Assembly: GCA_028865235.1 (NCBI GenBank)
Contig: CP114561.1
Coordinates: 1,446,001-1,510,000 of the forward strand
DNA length: 64,000 nt
Source: Candidatus Manganitrophus sp.
Lineage (GTDB): Bacteria; Nitrospirota; Nitrospiria; SBBL01; Manganitrophaceae
Reading direction: 5' to 3'
The position numbers were made by a program, and so were the translations under genes. Below, piece by piece: positions 18,510-27,595 of this stretch. Positions within the stretch are counted from its first letter, which is position 1. Each line of letters opens with the position of its first letter. Below the pieces are notes generated by a model, which was not told the origin of the DNA, made no database searches, and worked only from the letters and a program-made list of their open reading frames with translations.

Positions 18510-19970
18510 ATGCAGCCGTTGAATTGGGCGGACCTTAATCTGATGTTGATGGCGCCGGAGCTCTGGATGACCCTCCTTTCCTGCGTCGTCCTGGCGATCG
18601 ACTTCATCTGGCCGGCGTTCTCGAAAACGAAGCTCGGCTATCTCTCGATCGCCGGGATGGGTCTGATTACGCTGCAGCTCGTCGGCTTCGCCCTCCGGGG
18701 GTTCAACGGCAGCCTCTTCAACAGCATGTTCGTCCTCGATCCGCTGGCGATCTTCTTCAAGATCTTCATCCTCGTCTCGACGATCCTGGTGGTCCTCGTT
18801 TCCATTAATTATGTCGAGAAGCTTCCCCTCTTCAGGGGAGAGTACTACTATCTGGTTCTTTTCGCCGCGCTCGGGATGATGTTCATGGCGTCGGCGAACG
18901 ACTTCCTCTCCCTCTTCATCACCCTGGAGTTTTCGACCTTCGGCTTCTACATCCTGGTCGCCTATCTGCGCGATAACTTCAAGTCGAACGAGGCGGCGAT
19001 CAAGTTCTTCATCCTCGGTGTCTTGGCCGCGTCGCTGATCGCCTACGGCATCAGCCTGATCTACGGCGCCACCGGGACGATCTACTTCCGCGAGATCGCC
19101 GCGATGCCGAACAAGAACTCGGTCGGCATGATGCTCGGGCTGCTCTTTATCTTCGTGGGGCTCGGCTTCAAGATCGGTGCGGTGCCGTTCCACAACTGGA
19201 TTCCCGACGTGTACGAAGGGGCCCCGACGCCGGTGACGACCTATCTCTCGATCACTCCGAAGGCGGCGGCCTTCGCCCTGATTCTCCGTGTGATGTTCTC
19301 CACCTTCGGCGACCTGCGGGCCGAATGGACCTGGTTCATCGCCGCCCTCTCGGTCCTCTCGATGACCTACGGCAACATCACCGCCATCGCGCAGAAGAAC
19401 ATGAAGCGCCTCTTGGCCTACTCCGGGATCGCGCAGATCGGGAACATTTTGATCGGGATGGCCGCCGGGACGAAGATGGGAAGCGACTCGCTGCTTTTCT
19501 ACATGTTGACCTATCTCTTCGCCAACCTCGGCGCCTTCACGGTGGTGATCATCTTCTCCAACCTGACGAACACCGACGACATCGACGACCTCGCCGGATT
19601 GAATCGCCGCTCCCCGCTCTTGGCCTTTGCGATGCTGGTTTTTCTCCTCTCGCTCGCCGGGGTGCCGCCGTTGGCCGGCTTCATCGGAAAAGTCTACATC
19701 TTCGCCGCCGCCGTCCATCAGAAGATGTTCTTTTTGGTGACGGTCGGCCTGATCAATGTGATCATCTCCTTCTACTACTATCTGATCGTGGTGAAGAAGA
19801 TCTACACCCTCGAACCGAAAGAGACCACCCCTATTCACCTCTCGATGCCGCTGAAGGTCGTGATCTACGCCGGGATTGCCGGCGTGATCCTGCTTGGCGT
19901 CTGGCCCCAGCCGTTTATTGAATTCTCCGTCGCCGCCACCAGTGTGTTCACGGGGTTGGCGGCGCGGTAG
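18510..19970 (+). CDS. nuoN: NADH-quinone oxidoreductase subunit N
   Basis: The antiporter-like subunit nearest NuoK. The 486 residues start at ATG 18510, fixed by AGGAGG at 18497-18502. The helix-5 glutamate region (FITLEFSTFGFYILVA), the helix-7 lysine (GLGFKIGAVPFHNWIPDVY) and a helix-8 lysine (TPKAAAFAL) are intact. Last gene of the operon. A degraded copy of its 3' end lies at 24863-24943. Confidence 0.96.
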   Translation: MQPLNWADLNLMLMAPELWMTLLSCVVLAIDFIWPAFSKTKLGYLSIAGMGLITLQLVGFALRGFNGSLFNSMFVLDPLAIFFKIFILVSTILVVLVSINYVEKLPLFRGEYYYLVLFAALGMMFMASANDFLSLFITLEFSTFGFYILVAYLRDNFKSNEAAIKFFILGVLAASLIAYGISLIYGATGTIYFREIAAMPNKNSVGMMLGLLFIFVGLGFKIGAVPFHNWIPDVYEGAPTPVTTYLSITPKAAAFALILRVMFSTFGDLRAEWTWFIAALSVLSMTYGNITAIAQKNMKRLLAYSGIAQIGNILIGMAAGTKMGSDSLLFYMLTYLFANLGAFTVVIIFSNLTNTDDIDDLAGLNRRSPLLAFAMLVFLLSLAGVPPLAGFIGKVYIFAAAVHQKMFFLVTVGLINVIISFYYYLIVVKKIYTLEPKETTPIHLSMPLKVVIYAGIAGVILLGVWPQPFIEFSVAATSVFTGLAAR

Positions 19971-20260
19971 ATAAACTGCCTTTTGTAGTCTTTATCCCTC
20001 AATTAATCCGCCAATCGATTACTTCGATCATCCTAAAGTTAGATACCATTAAGATGATTGCAAATTTCTGTTAAGACGCGTAACATTTTTGTTTATATCA
20101 ACCTTACATTACTTTGGAGCGGACTAAATTCAACAGGAGAAATGGCTTAATACCAAGAACAATATATCTCCTCTGAGTTATAAGTATCGAGTAACACAAT
20201 AAACTCAACTTCATGACTTCAAAAAGGGCTTTGGGTCTCCCTCATCCTCTTAAAGGGTAA
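19971..20260. other. AT-rich gap after the nuo operon
   Basis: About 290 bases, markedly richer in A and T than the nuo genes. It marks the edge of the accessory stretch. No hairpin terminator or coding frame stands out. The promoter of the next gene should lie here. Confidence 0.4.
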
Positions 20261-21337
20261 ATGAAAGCTAAGATATACACAGTTCATATTTTATTTCAAT
20301 TCAGAGAGCCAGCATTTCAGTTCGAAGAAGCGTGGTTCTCCCGTCAAACCTCAGCACTGATAGATATTGTGAGCCTATCTGGCAGATTAAAGGCCAGCGT
20401 TAACGATTATATAAACGAACGGGTGTTCAATATCAGGATGCTTAGCGAATCCGAACTGGAGAGTGAGTATCTAGATTGGAAACCATCTTCCCCTTCTTCT
20501 TTAACTAAGGCAATCAACTTTACATGGCATTACCTCCTTCTGGAATCAACGGCAACAGTTGACTTCGAGAAATTGCTACATGATTCTTTTCCAGATGCCC
20601 CTGAAAGATCTAAGTATTCCCAGCCACCATTAGATGAAGAGCTCGCAGTTGATCTATTAAGCACCGATTTAGAAAAATTTTCTGGTGACCTAATACTCGC
20701 AGCGGCCATTGCAAAACCTGGTGGTCTGGAACCTCTAGACGTAGTTTTATATGTAAACCGAAAAAAGGAGAGAAGTATTCGAACAGGGCCCCATGATCTC
20801 ATCAACCTTGTTGTTGATTATGCTGTAGAAGTCGGCTGGCCAAAGCTACATGAAATTAATATTGAGGAAGCATGGCAATGGATATCACGAATACCTGGTT
20901 TAGAGAATGGAGTACCTCAGGGAGATGTCGGTAGAGCTATTAGCGCACTTAGTCATGTTATTGGCGAGGACTATAGTGCAGTACAATTAATGTGGTGCAT
21001 GGTTGGTCTTGAGGCCTTATATCTGAAGGGAAAACAAGGGTTATCCGAGCAGTTATTCGAGAAGGTGCAAACACTTTTAGGACCAGTTAACGAACATAAA
21101 CGCGCTTTTCGAGGACTTTATGATTATCGTTCTAAATTCGTGCATGGTGATCTCGATATTCCTCTAATATATACTCCTTATGATGGCGCGGAGGAATTCG
21201 AGAAATTTTATCATGAAACTTTTGACGCAATGAAAAGAGCTGCTGCACTACTGTTAGCCACCCTGCAAAAAATGGTAGAGCTTAGGATCTATAGCTTGGA
21301 ATTTAGATACATTCTTGAAGAGAAAGAACAGGTTTAG
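20261..21337 (+). CDS. ApeA-like HEPN domain protein
   Basis: A 358-residue soluble protein of visibly low GC content and different codon use from the neighbours. Residues of about 285-350 look like an ApeA-type HEPN domain: a helical stretch with LYDYRSKFVHGD, which fits the R-x4-H motif of HEPN ribonucleases. The N-terminal two thirds match no family I know. HEPN proteins of this type occur in phage-defence and toxin settings, so a defence role is possible but unproven. No obvious partner gene is adjacent. Probably acquired by transfer. Confidence 0.65.
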   Translation: MKAKIYTVHILFQFREPAFQFEEAWFSRQTSALIDIVSLSGRLKASVNDYINERVFNIRMLSESELESEYLDWKPSSPSSLTKAINFTWHYLLLESTATVDFEKLLHDSFPDAPERSKYSQPPLDEELAVDLLSTDLEKFSGDLILAAAIAKPGGLEPLDVVLYVNRKKERSIRTGPHDLINLVVDYAVEVGWPKLHEINIEEAWQWISRIPGLENGVPQGDVGRAISALSHVIGEDYSAVQLMWCMVGLEALYLKGKQGLSEQLFEKVQTLLGPVNEHKRAFRGLYDYRSKFVHGDLDIPLIYTPYDGAEEFEKFYHETFDAMKRAAALLLATLQKMVELRIYSLEFRYILEEKEQV

Positions 21338-21454
21338 GTTAATTTAAATATTCTTGGTAACTAACCTTCTATTCCCAAATTTTCTTCTATTCTGGAGGGT
21401 CACGTCTGAATTTCCATCCGAAGACCTCCCTGGTTTTTTGGGTAAGGCACATTT

Positions 21455-21655
21455 GTGAAGCACTTCGCGCTCGATGTGGCTCTTCTTTTTCTTTTCGGCC
21501 TCCTCGTCCTCGTTCTGCGCTACACCGGTGGCAAAGGGTTCGGGGTGATCTCCGGAGAAGAGGAGAAGCGGGTGGTTCACTGGGCAAGGCTCCTCGTGCT
21601 GGTCGCCTTGGCAACCGCCTTTCTGATCTTCTTCATTCTCAATAACCGCAAATGA
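21455..21655 (+). CDS. two-helix small protein, copy 1
   Basis: A GTG start gives 66 residues: a first membrane helix (FLFGLLVLVLRYTGG), a basic and acidic loop (EEEKRVVHWAR) and a second helix (LATAFLIFFILNN). It is one of four related sequences within 6 kb; copy 2 at 24643 is nearly the same, and two others are fragments. The function is unknown. Confidence 0.6.
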   Translation: MKHFALDVALLFLFGLLVLVLRYTGGKGFGVISGEEEKRVVHWARLLVLVALATAFLIFFILNNRK

Positions 21656-21775
21656 TGCGCCGCGATTACCCCGGAAGGAACCATAACATTGCTGGCATCA
21701 GTCTTTCATTTCTGGCAAGCTTCTGTTTAAAGAAACAGTGGATTATGGTTGCGGAATCATTTCAGGAGGTTTTCA

Positions 21776-21991
21776 ATGTACAACGAATTTACAGCGATCA
21801 TTGAACAGGATGGTAAGTGGTACATCGCCTATTCTCCCGAAATTCCGGGAGCAAATGGTCAAGGACATACAAAAGAGGAAGCCCTGCAGAGCTTGTCGGA
21901 TGCAATCGCCCTCATCCTGGAAGACCGGCGAGAAGACGCGCTGCGAGGCATTCCATCCGAAGCAATCCGCGAGAAGGTCGTCGTTCAATGA
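21776..21991 (+). CDS. hicB: HicB-like antitoxin
   Basis: A 71-residue protein with the HicB fold signature: an N-terminal strand (FTAIIEQDGKWYIAYSPEIPG), then GHTKEEALQSLSDAIALIL. In the family this partial RNase-H-like domain binds and blocks HicA. The start is fixed by AGGAGG at 21764-21769; the longer upstream frame is not needed. It overlaps the hicA start by four bases. HicB usually autoregulates the operon, though its C-terminal DNA-binding part is short or missing here. Confidence 0.85.
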   Translation: MYNEFTAIIEQDGKWYIAYSPEIPGANGQGHTKEEALQSLSDAIALILEDRREDALRGIPSEAIREKVVVQ

Positions 21992-22180
21992 AACGGAGCA
22001 GCCTGCTCCAGCACCTCCGCAGGAACGGCTGTTATCTGAAGCGCGAGGGCAAAGCCCATTCGCTCTGGTGCAACCCCACTACCGGCGCGGTCGAAGCCAT
22101 TCCCCGACACACCGAAACCAAATAAACTGATCCGTAAAATTTGTCGCAACCTTTCAATCCCCAACGTGGGAGAGGAGTAA
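21988..22180 (+). CDS. hicA: HicA-like mRNA interferase (frameshifted)
   Basis: HicA toxins are small double-stranded-RNA-binding-fold mRNA interferases. The read frame stops after 45 residues (KREGKAHSLWCNP, RHTETK). Removing one A from the run at 22120-22122 extends it to the usual C-terminus (NKLIRKICRNLSIP, stop 22178-22180), giving about 63 residues, a normal HicA length. The catalytic histidine (KAHSLW, usually GSHxxW/Y) is present. Either a sequencing indel or a true C-terminal truncation. Confidence 0.7.
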
Positions 22181-22215
22181 CCCACCCTACCGGTGGCCTG
22201 GGTAAGACTGCATCG

Positions 22216-22293
22216 GTGAAGCACTTCGCGCTCGATGTGGCTCTTCTTTTTCTTTTCGGCCTCCTCGTCCTCGTTCTGCTCCAAACGCCCTAA
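22216..22293 (+). pseudogene. 5' fragment of the two-helix small protein
   Basis: GTG followed by about 21 residues identical to the start of copy 1 (MKHFALDVALLFLFGLLV), then an unrelated LQTP and a stop. The first helix is present and the second is lost. It lies directly after hicA and is preceded by the same TGGGTAAG leader as the full copies. Confidence 0.7.
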
Positions 22294-22422
22294 GGAGAAT
22301 TGCCAAATCCCTCAAAGAGGGGTAACATTTCTATCCAGAGCGGTATAAAAATACGGCAATGACGGTTCACTCGCCGTTCTCGGCTTATAGTTAACCCCGT
22401 TGAACGTTAATCCCAAACGAAT

Positions 22423-22881
22423 ATGAAGAAGATTTCATCAAGGTTCACTTTTTATTACAAAAAGGTATTTCCGGCAATATGGTTCGGATTTTTGTTCTTA
22501 TTTTCTATCGCTGCACTAACTGCGATGTTGAAAGAGAATGTATTCTATTTCATCGAATTATTGGCTCCCATCATCATGGCCGTGCTTGGTTACTTTGTCA
22601 TGAAAATTCTCATATTCGATCATGTAGACGAGGTCTGGGATGCGGGTGATAGCCTCGTTTTTCAAAATGGAAAAGTTGAAACAAGGGTCCCCCTATCCAA
22701 CGTGATGAACGTGAGCTATACCGTCATAATAAGCCCGCCGAGGGTCACGCTCAGCTTGCGAGAACCTTGTGAGTTAGGCAAGGAAATCAGCTTCATTCCT
22801 CCAATGAGTTTAATCCCGTTGAAGAAGAGCCCTATTGTGATCGATTTAATCGATAGAATTGACGCTGCAAGAAGAAAGTAA
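22423..22881 (+). CDS. membrane protein with PH-like soluble part
   Basis: A 152-residue protein with two hydrophobic helices (about residues 16-36 and 41-62) and a C-terminal soluble domain (SLVFQNGKVETRVPLSNV) like the short PH-type domains of small membrane proteins. No catalytic motif is seen. It is AT-richer than the core genes. Found within the accessory stretch; the function is unknown. Confidence 0.65.
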   Translation: MKKISSRFTFYYKKVFPAIWFGFLFLFSIAALTAMLKENVFYFIELLAPIIMAVLGYFVMKILIFDHVDEVWDAGDSLVFQNGKVETRVPLSNVMNVSYTVIISPPRVTLSLREPCELGKEISFIPPMSLIPLKKSPIVIDLIDRIDAARRK

Positions 22882-22944
22882 CGAACAGCTAAATAAGGAC
22901 TCGTGGGCAATCGCTAGCCCCCCATTAAACGAAGCCAAGGTGGA

Positions 22945-23775
22945 ATGATGATCGGGAGTATCATCCTGTCGGCATTGTGGATTACAGTGCAGCAACCTGT
23001 AGACGAATCTCTCCTGCCACGAGAATGGGTGCAGCTCAAAGACGTACCCAACAAGTCCGCTTTCTTCTGCTCTTCCTATTCTGATTCACGGAGAGTGTTT
23101 CTCAGAGGAGGGCGCCCATGGGTCACTGAAATCGAGGAGGTGGGAGACCGACGCGACCCCCTCCCTTTTTTACTCCCGGAGGGGAGAAGGTCTGAGGGAT
23201 TGGGCGGCGACCGACTTGTATATCCGTTTGCAGGCGGCTGGGCAGTCGGTTTTGATGCAGGTGAGTTCGGAGGGGGGCTCTGGTGGTTCAGCGGCAATGG
23301 TCAACAACGATGGAGGTTATCGGAGGAAAACGTCATTGGGTTCGTCCCTTCAACGCGCGGTTTGTTGGTGCTCGACGGTATTTCCCATCTCGACCTCAGT
23401 CATGGTAGGGTGCTGCTGCTTTCAGCAAGCGCGGAAGGACCGCCGACCATGCGCATCCTTGCCGAGCTTCCGGGTGCCCCTTATGCTTTCGAGTCTCTCC
23501 ACCCGGACACGGTCATTGTCGGCACACCTGGAGGGGTTTCCCGAGTTGAGGCATCCGGGAAGATAATCCCGCTTTCACAATCTAAAGTGCTACCCCATCC
23601 GAACTCACTTGTTGTAGGGCCTTCCGGCATCATTTATGTTGGCATGATGCATTTTGTGTTGATGCTCACGCCTCATGAAGGCGCATATAGGGAAACGTGG
23701 TTAGGCCCGAGAGACTGTCCGAATCTGGATGATCCAGGCAAAAAGCATATCGGCAAATGCCAATGCATCAAGTAG
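22945..23775 (+). CDS. hypothetical protein, propeller-like
   Basis: A 276-residue protein with an N-terminal hydrophobic segment and repeated short strands and glycines (GGWAVGFDAGEFGGGLWWF, DTVIVGTPGGVSRVE, GIIYVGMMHFVLML) suggesting a beta-propeller exposed outside the cytoplasm. The C-terminus has a CPNL...GKCQC cluster. I recognise no family. It may be co-transcribed with the preceding membrane protein. Confidence 0.6.
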   Translation: MMIGSIILSALWITVQQPVDESLLPREWVQLKDVPNKSAFFCSSYSDSRRVFLRGGRPWVTEIEEVGDRRDPLPFLLPEGRRSEGLGGDRLVYPFAGGWAVGFDAGEFGGGLWWFSGNGQQRWRLSEENVIGFVPSTRGLLVLDGISHLDLSHGRVLLLSASAEGPPTMRILAELPGAPYAFESLHPDTVIVGTPGGVSRVEASGKIIPLSQSKVLPHPNSLVVGPSGIIYVGMMHFVLMLTPHEGAYRETWLGPRDCPNLDDPGKKHIGKCQCIK

Positions 23776-23843
23776 TGTGAGCGCCCGCTAAATCATAACT
23801 AAAGTGGCTAATGAGTCTCTAATTTCTGACGTTTGGAGAACTG

Positions 23844-24263
23844 ATGGACTTGAGTGGGTTCCAGATTGCGATGGTGATGGTAGCGGGCCTGTGTCTTCTT
23901 TTTGCGTTGTATCTTGAACTCGGGGGACACGCCCTCTTTGGCACTCACGAGCACCCGGAGAAAATCCTTGGTAAACGTGCCCGCCTGTTTCAACTCGAAA
24001 GTGGACCGAAGGGCCTCGATCCAAACCAACCAAAACTACCTCCTGCAAAAATTGAGTCCTACTCCTCCGAGCACGGTTATCGACTCACCTTCGAAATCCC
24101 CTTTCAATGGCTAGAGAAGACTGAAGACCACGCTTATATCTCGGCGAGGCACAAAGGTTATCCTGTCTCCCTTGCAGCAAGCCCTTGGAGACGTGGTGTT
24201 TTCGTGCATGGTTCCTTCGGCTCAGGAGAAAGATTCATTGGCGCGTTCAGTTTGCTCAAATAA
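23844..24263 (+). CDS. hypothetical membrane-anchored protein
   Basis: 139 residues: one N-terminal helix (about 8-26), then a soluble region with no known motif. It resembles a small anchored periplasmic domain. The next gene could start inside it in another frame, but I place that start after this stop. Confidence 0.5.
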   Translation: MDLSGFQIAMVMVAGLCLLFALYLELGGHALFGTHEHPEKILGKRARLFQLESGPKGLDPNQPKLPPAKIESYSSEHGYRLTFEIPFQWLEKTEDHAYISARHKGYPVSLAASPWRRGVFVHGSFGSGERFIGAFSLLK

Positions 24264-24294
24264 TAAGAAGGAAATCTGGCAGCTACGATTCGAT

Positions 24295-24597
24295 GTGGCC
24301 TGGGTCCACATCCTTCGCTGGGTGGTCGATCCAGCGGGACGTCATGACCTTAATCCGGAATTCCATCTCTACCTTGCAGATCGCTACGCGCGGTTGGCCC
24401 AGCACTACAACCACATCGGCAATCGCAAGAAAAGAGTGCGCTTCGAAGAAAAAGCCAAGCACCATTATCGTCTGGGAGGCGGCGGCAGCCAACCGCCACC
24501 GGCCGTTGCAATGCGCGCTTCCGCACCTCAACCGCCGATCTTCACCGACGCGATCGGCCGACCCTCAGAATCCGATGGTCCGGATGACGCAGCATAG
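24295..24597 (+). CDS. hypothetical protein, TPR-like helix pair
   Basis: A frame with a well-formed core (WVVDPAGRHDLNPEFHLYLADRYARLAQHY, helical with tyrosine spacing as in TPR-type repeats) and a disordered Pro-rich tail. The GTG at 24295 gives about 100 residues; the open frame extends upstream to 24172 but would overlap the previous gene by 92 bases. The function is unknown. Confidence 0.5.
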   Translation: MAWVHILRWVVDPAGRHDLNPEFHLYLADRYARLAQHYNHIGNRKKRVRFEEKAKHHYRLGGGGSQPPPAVAMRASAPQPPIFTDAIGRPSESDGPDDAA

Positions 24598-24642
24598 AAA
24601 TACGGCGGTTGGAAGAACGTTGTACCTTGCCGTTTGGGTAAG

Positions 24643-24843
24643 GTGAAGCCCTTCTTGCTCGACATCGTGCTCCTTTTTCTTTTCGGCCTCCTCGTCCTCG
24701 TTCTGCGCTACACCGGGGGAAAAGGATTCGGCGTGAGCTCCAGAGAAGAGGAGAAGCGGGTGGTTGACTGGGCAAGGCTCCTCGTGCTGCTCGCCTTTGC
24801 AACTGCCTTTCTGATCTTCTTCATTCTAAATAACCGCGAATGA
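24643..24843 (+). CDS. two-helix small protein, copy 2
   Basis: 66 residues, near-identical to copy 1 at 21455 through the second half (LVLVLRYTGGKGFGV, EEEKRVVDWARLLVLL, FLIFFILNNRE) but diverged in the first ten codons. The start is placed at GTG 24643 by comparison with copy 1; an in-frame TTG lies at 24634. The sequence identity continues about 15 bases past the stop. Confidence 0.6.
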   Translation: MKPFLLDIVLLFLFGLLVLVLRYTGGKGFGVSSREEEKRVVDWARLLVLLAFATAFLIFFILNNRE

Positions 24844-24862
24844 TGCGCCGGGTTGGCGGCAT

Positions 24863-24943
24863 GATCTTCTCGTCTACTCCCAGCCGTTCATCGACTTCTC
24901 GGCGGCCGCAACCAGCGTGTTCACGAGGCCGGCGGCACGGTAG
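24863..24943 (+). pseudogene. relic of a nuoN 3' end
   Basis: The last 27 codons match the C-terminus of the intact NuoN: QPFIDFSAAATSVFT here against QPFIEFSVAATSVFT, both ending AAR then TAG. DNA identity is about 80 percent over 70 bases, with many differences at third codon positions, so the source was probably a diverged paralogue rather than a recent copy. Nothing upstream belongs to nuoN. Confidence 0.75.
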
Positions 24944-25099
24944 AAGCGGCTCTCCCTCTCCTTTTTCTCCTCAACGGCCCACGCCAGACCGATTGTCTCC
25001 GTCGTACTACCCGCTATAGACTTTCAGATGAAAAGGGCGTTTTCGCTTGTAGAGTCAGGCTATTTGACAGCGATGTTATACTTTTTTTGAATAATTGCC

Positions 25100-25129
25100 T
25101 TGACAGGGCAGGCTCGTTTTTTCTAAACT
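25100..25129 (+). promoter_or_regulatory. possible sigma-70 promoter of sensor cyclase
   Basis: TTGACA (25100-25105), an 18-base spacer, then TAAACT (25124-25129), about 57 bases before the next start codon in an AT-rich stretch. Confidence 0.35.
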
Positions 25130-25185
25130 TCCCCCTACTAATTTTATAAAACCACTTCAGCCGTCCGATCGGCGGAAACTTACTT

Positions 25186-27227
25186 ATGCAGAGATTTTCA
25201 GGTCTGGCCAAGGTTCCCTGGGAAGAGATCCAACGCTGTCTCTCCTCGTTAACCGATTTCCCCCTCTTTATTTACGATCCAAAAGAGAAAAGGGCGTGCG
25301 CCCCGCTCGCCCGCGAAAATCCCCTTTGTCTTCTCGTTCATAAAACGGAGAAAGAATCTGATTACCAGGCGGCATTCGCAAAACAGGTCGACCTTGCCAT
25401 CGAGACCCGGGAAGTGATCTTCGCCAAATGCCCGACAAACCTACATTACTTCGTCATCCCCATTTCCATTGCGAATCAGGTCCATTTCGCGATCATCGGG
25501 GGGAAAATCTATTTTAGCGAAGAAGAGTCTCTTTCTTTTAAGAAGGAGGCGGCCCGACGGGGAATCTCATCGATAAAATTATCGGATTCCAAGAACAACG
25601 TCCAATTAGGAACCGAGGAGGCGCTTCGAAAAGCGGCCCAAACCCTCCAAACGATCGGAGGAATGCTCCTGGAGAATATTTATTGTCGGAATCAATATGA
25701 ATCAAAAGCGACCCTTTTGATGAGCCTCCTTCATCTTGCCGGTCAATTCAAAAAAGATCCGACCTCTTTTGGACTCAACATGTCTTTCCTGATTAATACC
25801 CTCGGGATCATTTTTGATTTGAAGAGCGCCGCCGTATTTTATCAAAGCGCAAAAGAAGGAGAACATAAGGCGATTGCGGTTTTCGGCGAGGGAAAAGAGC
25901 GGCTCCATCAATCCAAGGTCTCACTGGATGTCTTGCTTCAGCATCGGAAAAAAGGAGAGCCGTACGTCTTTAGCGAGATCATGTTCAATCTTCTCAAGTG
26001 CAAGCTTCCATCCGACACGCGCTCTTGCTATCTTTTTCCTATATTGGAGAACGACAACGCCAAAGTCACCCTTGCCATTCTAAATACCCCGCTCGACGGC
26101 GACAACAGCAAAATGATCGAATCCTTTTGTCAGCAGGCGCGGGGGCTATCGAAACGATCGTCTTACAAAATCAGCTGTCGCAACAAAGAAAGATCACGCA
26201 GTCCCTTTCGGACCTTCCCGCTCTCGTCGGCACTTCCCTCTACCTAAACCAGCTGCACGAAGATATCTTAGAGCAGGCCGTTCGGCTCCTTCAAGTAGAG
26301 CAAGGCTCTCTGATGATGCTGGATGAATCCAACAAAGAGCTCTCGGTCAGGGCAATGAAGGGAATGCATAAGACGCTTCAGGAGATCTTCCGCGTGAGAC
26401 CGGGAGAAGGAATAGCCGGTCAAGTTTATCAGAGCGGGAATCCCCTCCTCGTGAAAAATCTCGCCCAGGATCCGCGGATTCTCCAAAAACCGAAACCCCG
26501 TTATAAGACTTCCTCTTTTATCAGTGTTCCGTTGAAACTGAGAGATCAAACCATCGGTGTCATCAATTTGGCGGACAAAATAACGGGCCAAGCCTTTTCA
26601 GAGCAGGATCTCCAGTTGATGGTCGCGTTGGGGGGGGGGGGTATTTCCATTGCCATCGAGCGCTCACAACTCCACGAGAAAATAGAGGCGCTCAAGAAGA
26701 TTTCTATCACCGATCCCCTCACCGACCTGCTCAATCGCCGGTACTTTCAAGGGCGGATGCTGGAAGAGGTTGAACGAACACGCCGCCATCAAATCCCATT
26801 TTCTTTGGTGATCATGGATATCGACGACTTCAAGACATTTAATGATGCCTACGGTCATCCGGAGGGGGATGAAATTCTCAGACGCGTCAGCCGCGTCATT
26901 CGCAAGCATATTCGGGCGATCGATGTTGCCTCTCGTTACGGAGGCGAGGAATTCACGATTATTTTCCCGCAGACCCAAAAAGAAGACGCCCGGATCATCG
27001 CAGAGCGTCTTTGTAAAGGGATCGAAACGGAAGAAGTCCTTCAAAAAAAGTTCCAGCCCTCAAGCCCGACAGTCAGCATCGGGTTGGCGAGTTTTCCCGA
27101 TGACGGCGAGACGGCCGAGGAGCTGGTTCGGAACGCGGATCGCGCCCTTTATCAAGCCAAGGTCCAAGGGAAAAACAGGGTCGTTGTATTCAACCAAGAT
27201 CCGTTCCCCAAGACCCCTTTTTCATAA
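25186..27227 (+). CDS. PocR-like/GAF/GAF-GGDEF cyclase (frameshifted)
   Basis: About 680 residues in one gene. The N-terminal 130 residues resemble a PocR-type ligand-binding domain (FAKCPTNLHYFVIPI, IIGGKIYF). A first GAF-like region follows (about 165-320). Then comes a second GAF domain (VRPGEGIAGQVYQSGNPLLV) and a GGDEF domain with intact TDPLTDLLNRRYF, MDIDDFKTFND and active-site RYGGEEF. It should make cyclic di-GMP in response to small molecules. The frame breaks in a five-G run at 26141-26145; six G join the halves (QQARGAIETIV). A 12-G run at 26630-26641 stays in frame as read. Confidence 0.82.
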
Positions 27228-27347
27228 AAAAGCCCTCGCAGAAATATCGCTGCCGGGCCGATTCCTCCCGCCGGAAGATTTTTCCGAGCCCATCCTATTT
27301 ATTGACGGCCGCATCTCATCTAACGCCAGTAGCATCTTTCCCCGCCA

Positions 27348-27421
27348 AGGCAAGGCTCCTCGTGCTGATCGCCTTGGCAACCACCTTTCTGATCTTCTTC
27401 ATTCTCAATAACCGCAAATGA
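27348..27421 (+). pseudogene. 3' fragment of the two-helix small protein
   Basis: ARLLVLIALATTFLIFFILNN followed by a stop, matching the second helix of copies 1 and 2. The first half is missing, and the preceding sequence is unrelated. It is the fourth family member in this stretch. Confidence 0.7.
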
Positions 27422-27595
27422 GGGCTCGGATGACAGATAACATTCTTTTGCAAAGAAAGGCGGCTACCTAAGGAAGAAGCCGCTTTAGAAAGTAGTCGTA
27501 GGAAAAAAGGATGGGTAAGAGTACAATGGTTGGCAGTGGCCGCGCCATCAGCCCAAACGTACTCTCACAAATTTTTGTTTTAGAGGAGCCGCTGC
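27422..27595. other. gap between small-protein relic and yqaJ gene
   Basis: No gene. An imperfect inverted repeat (GGCGGCT...AGCCGCTTT, about 27459-27487) could be a weak terminator for the genes to the left. Confidence 0.3.

Noticed and set aside
19891..24943. The two nuoN ends as attachment sites of an integrative element
   Set aside because: The repeats are only about 80 percent identical with coding-like differences and there is no integrase between them, so a paralogue relic is more likely.
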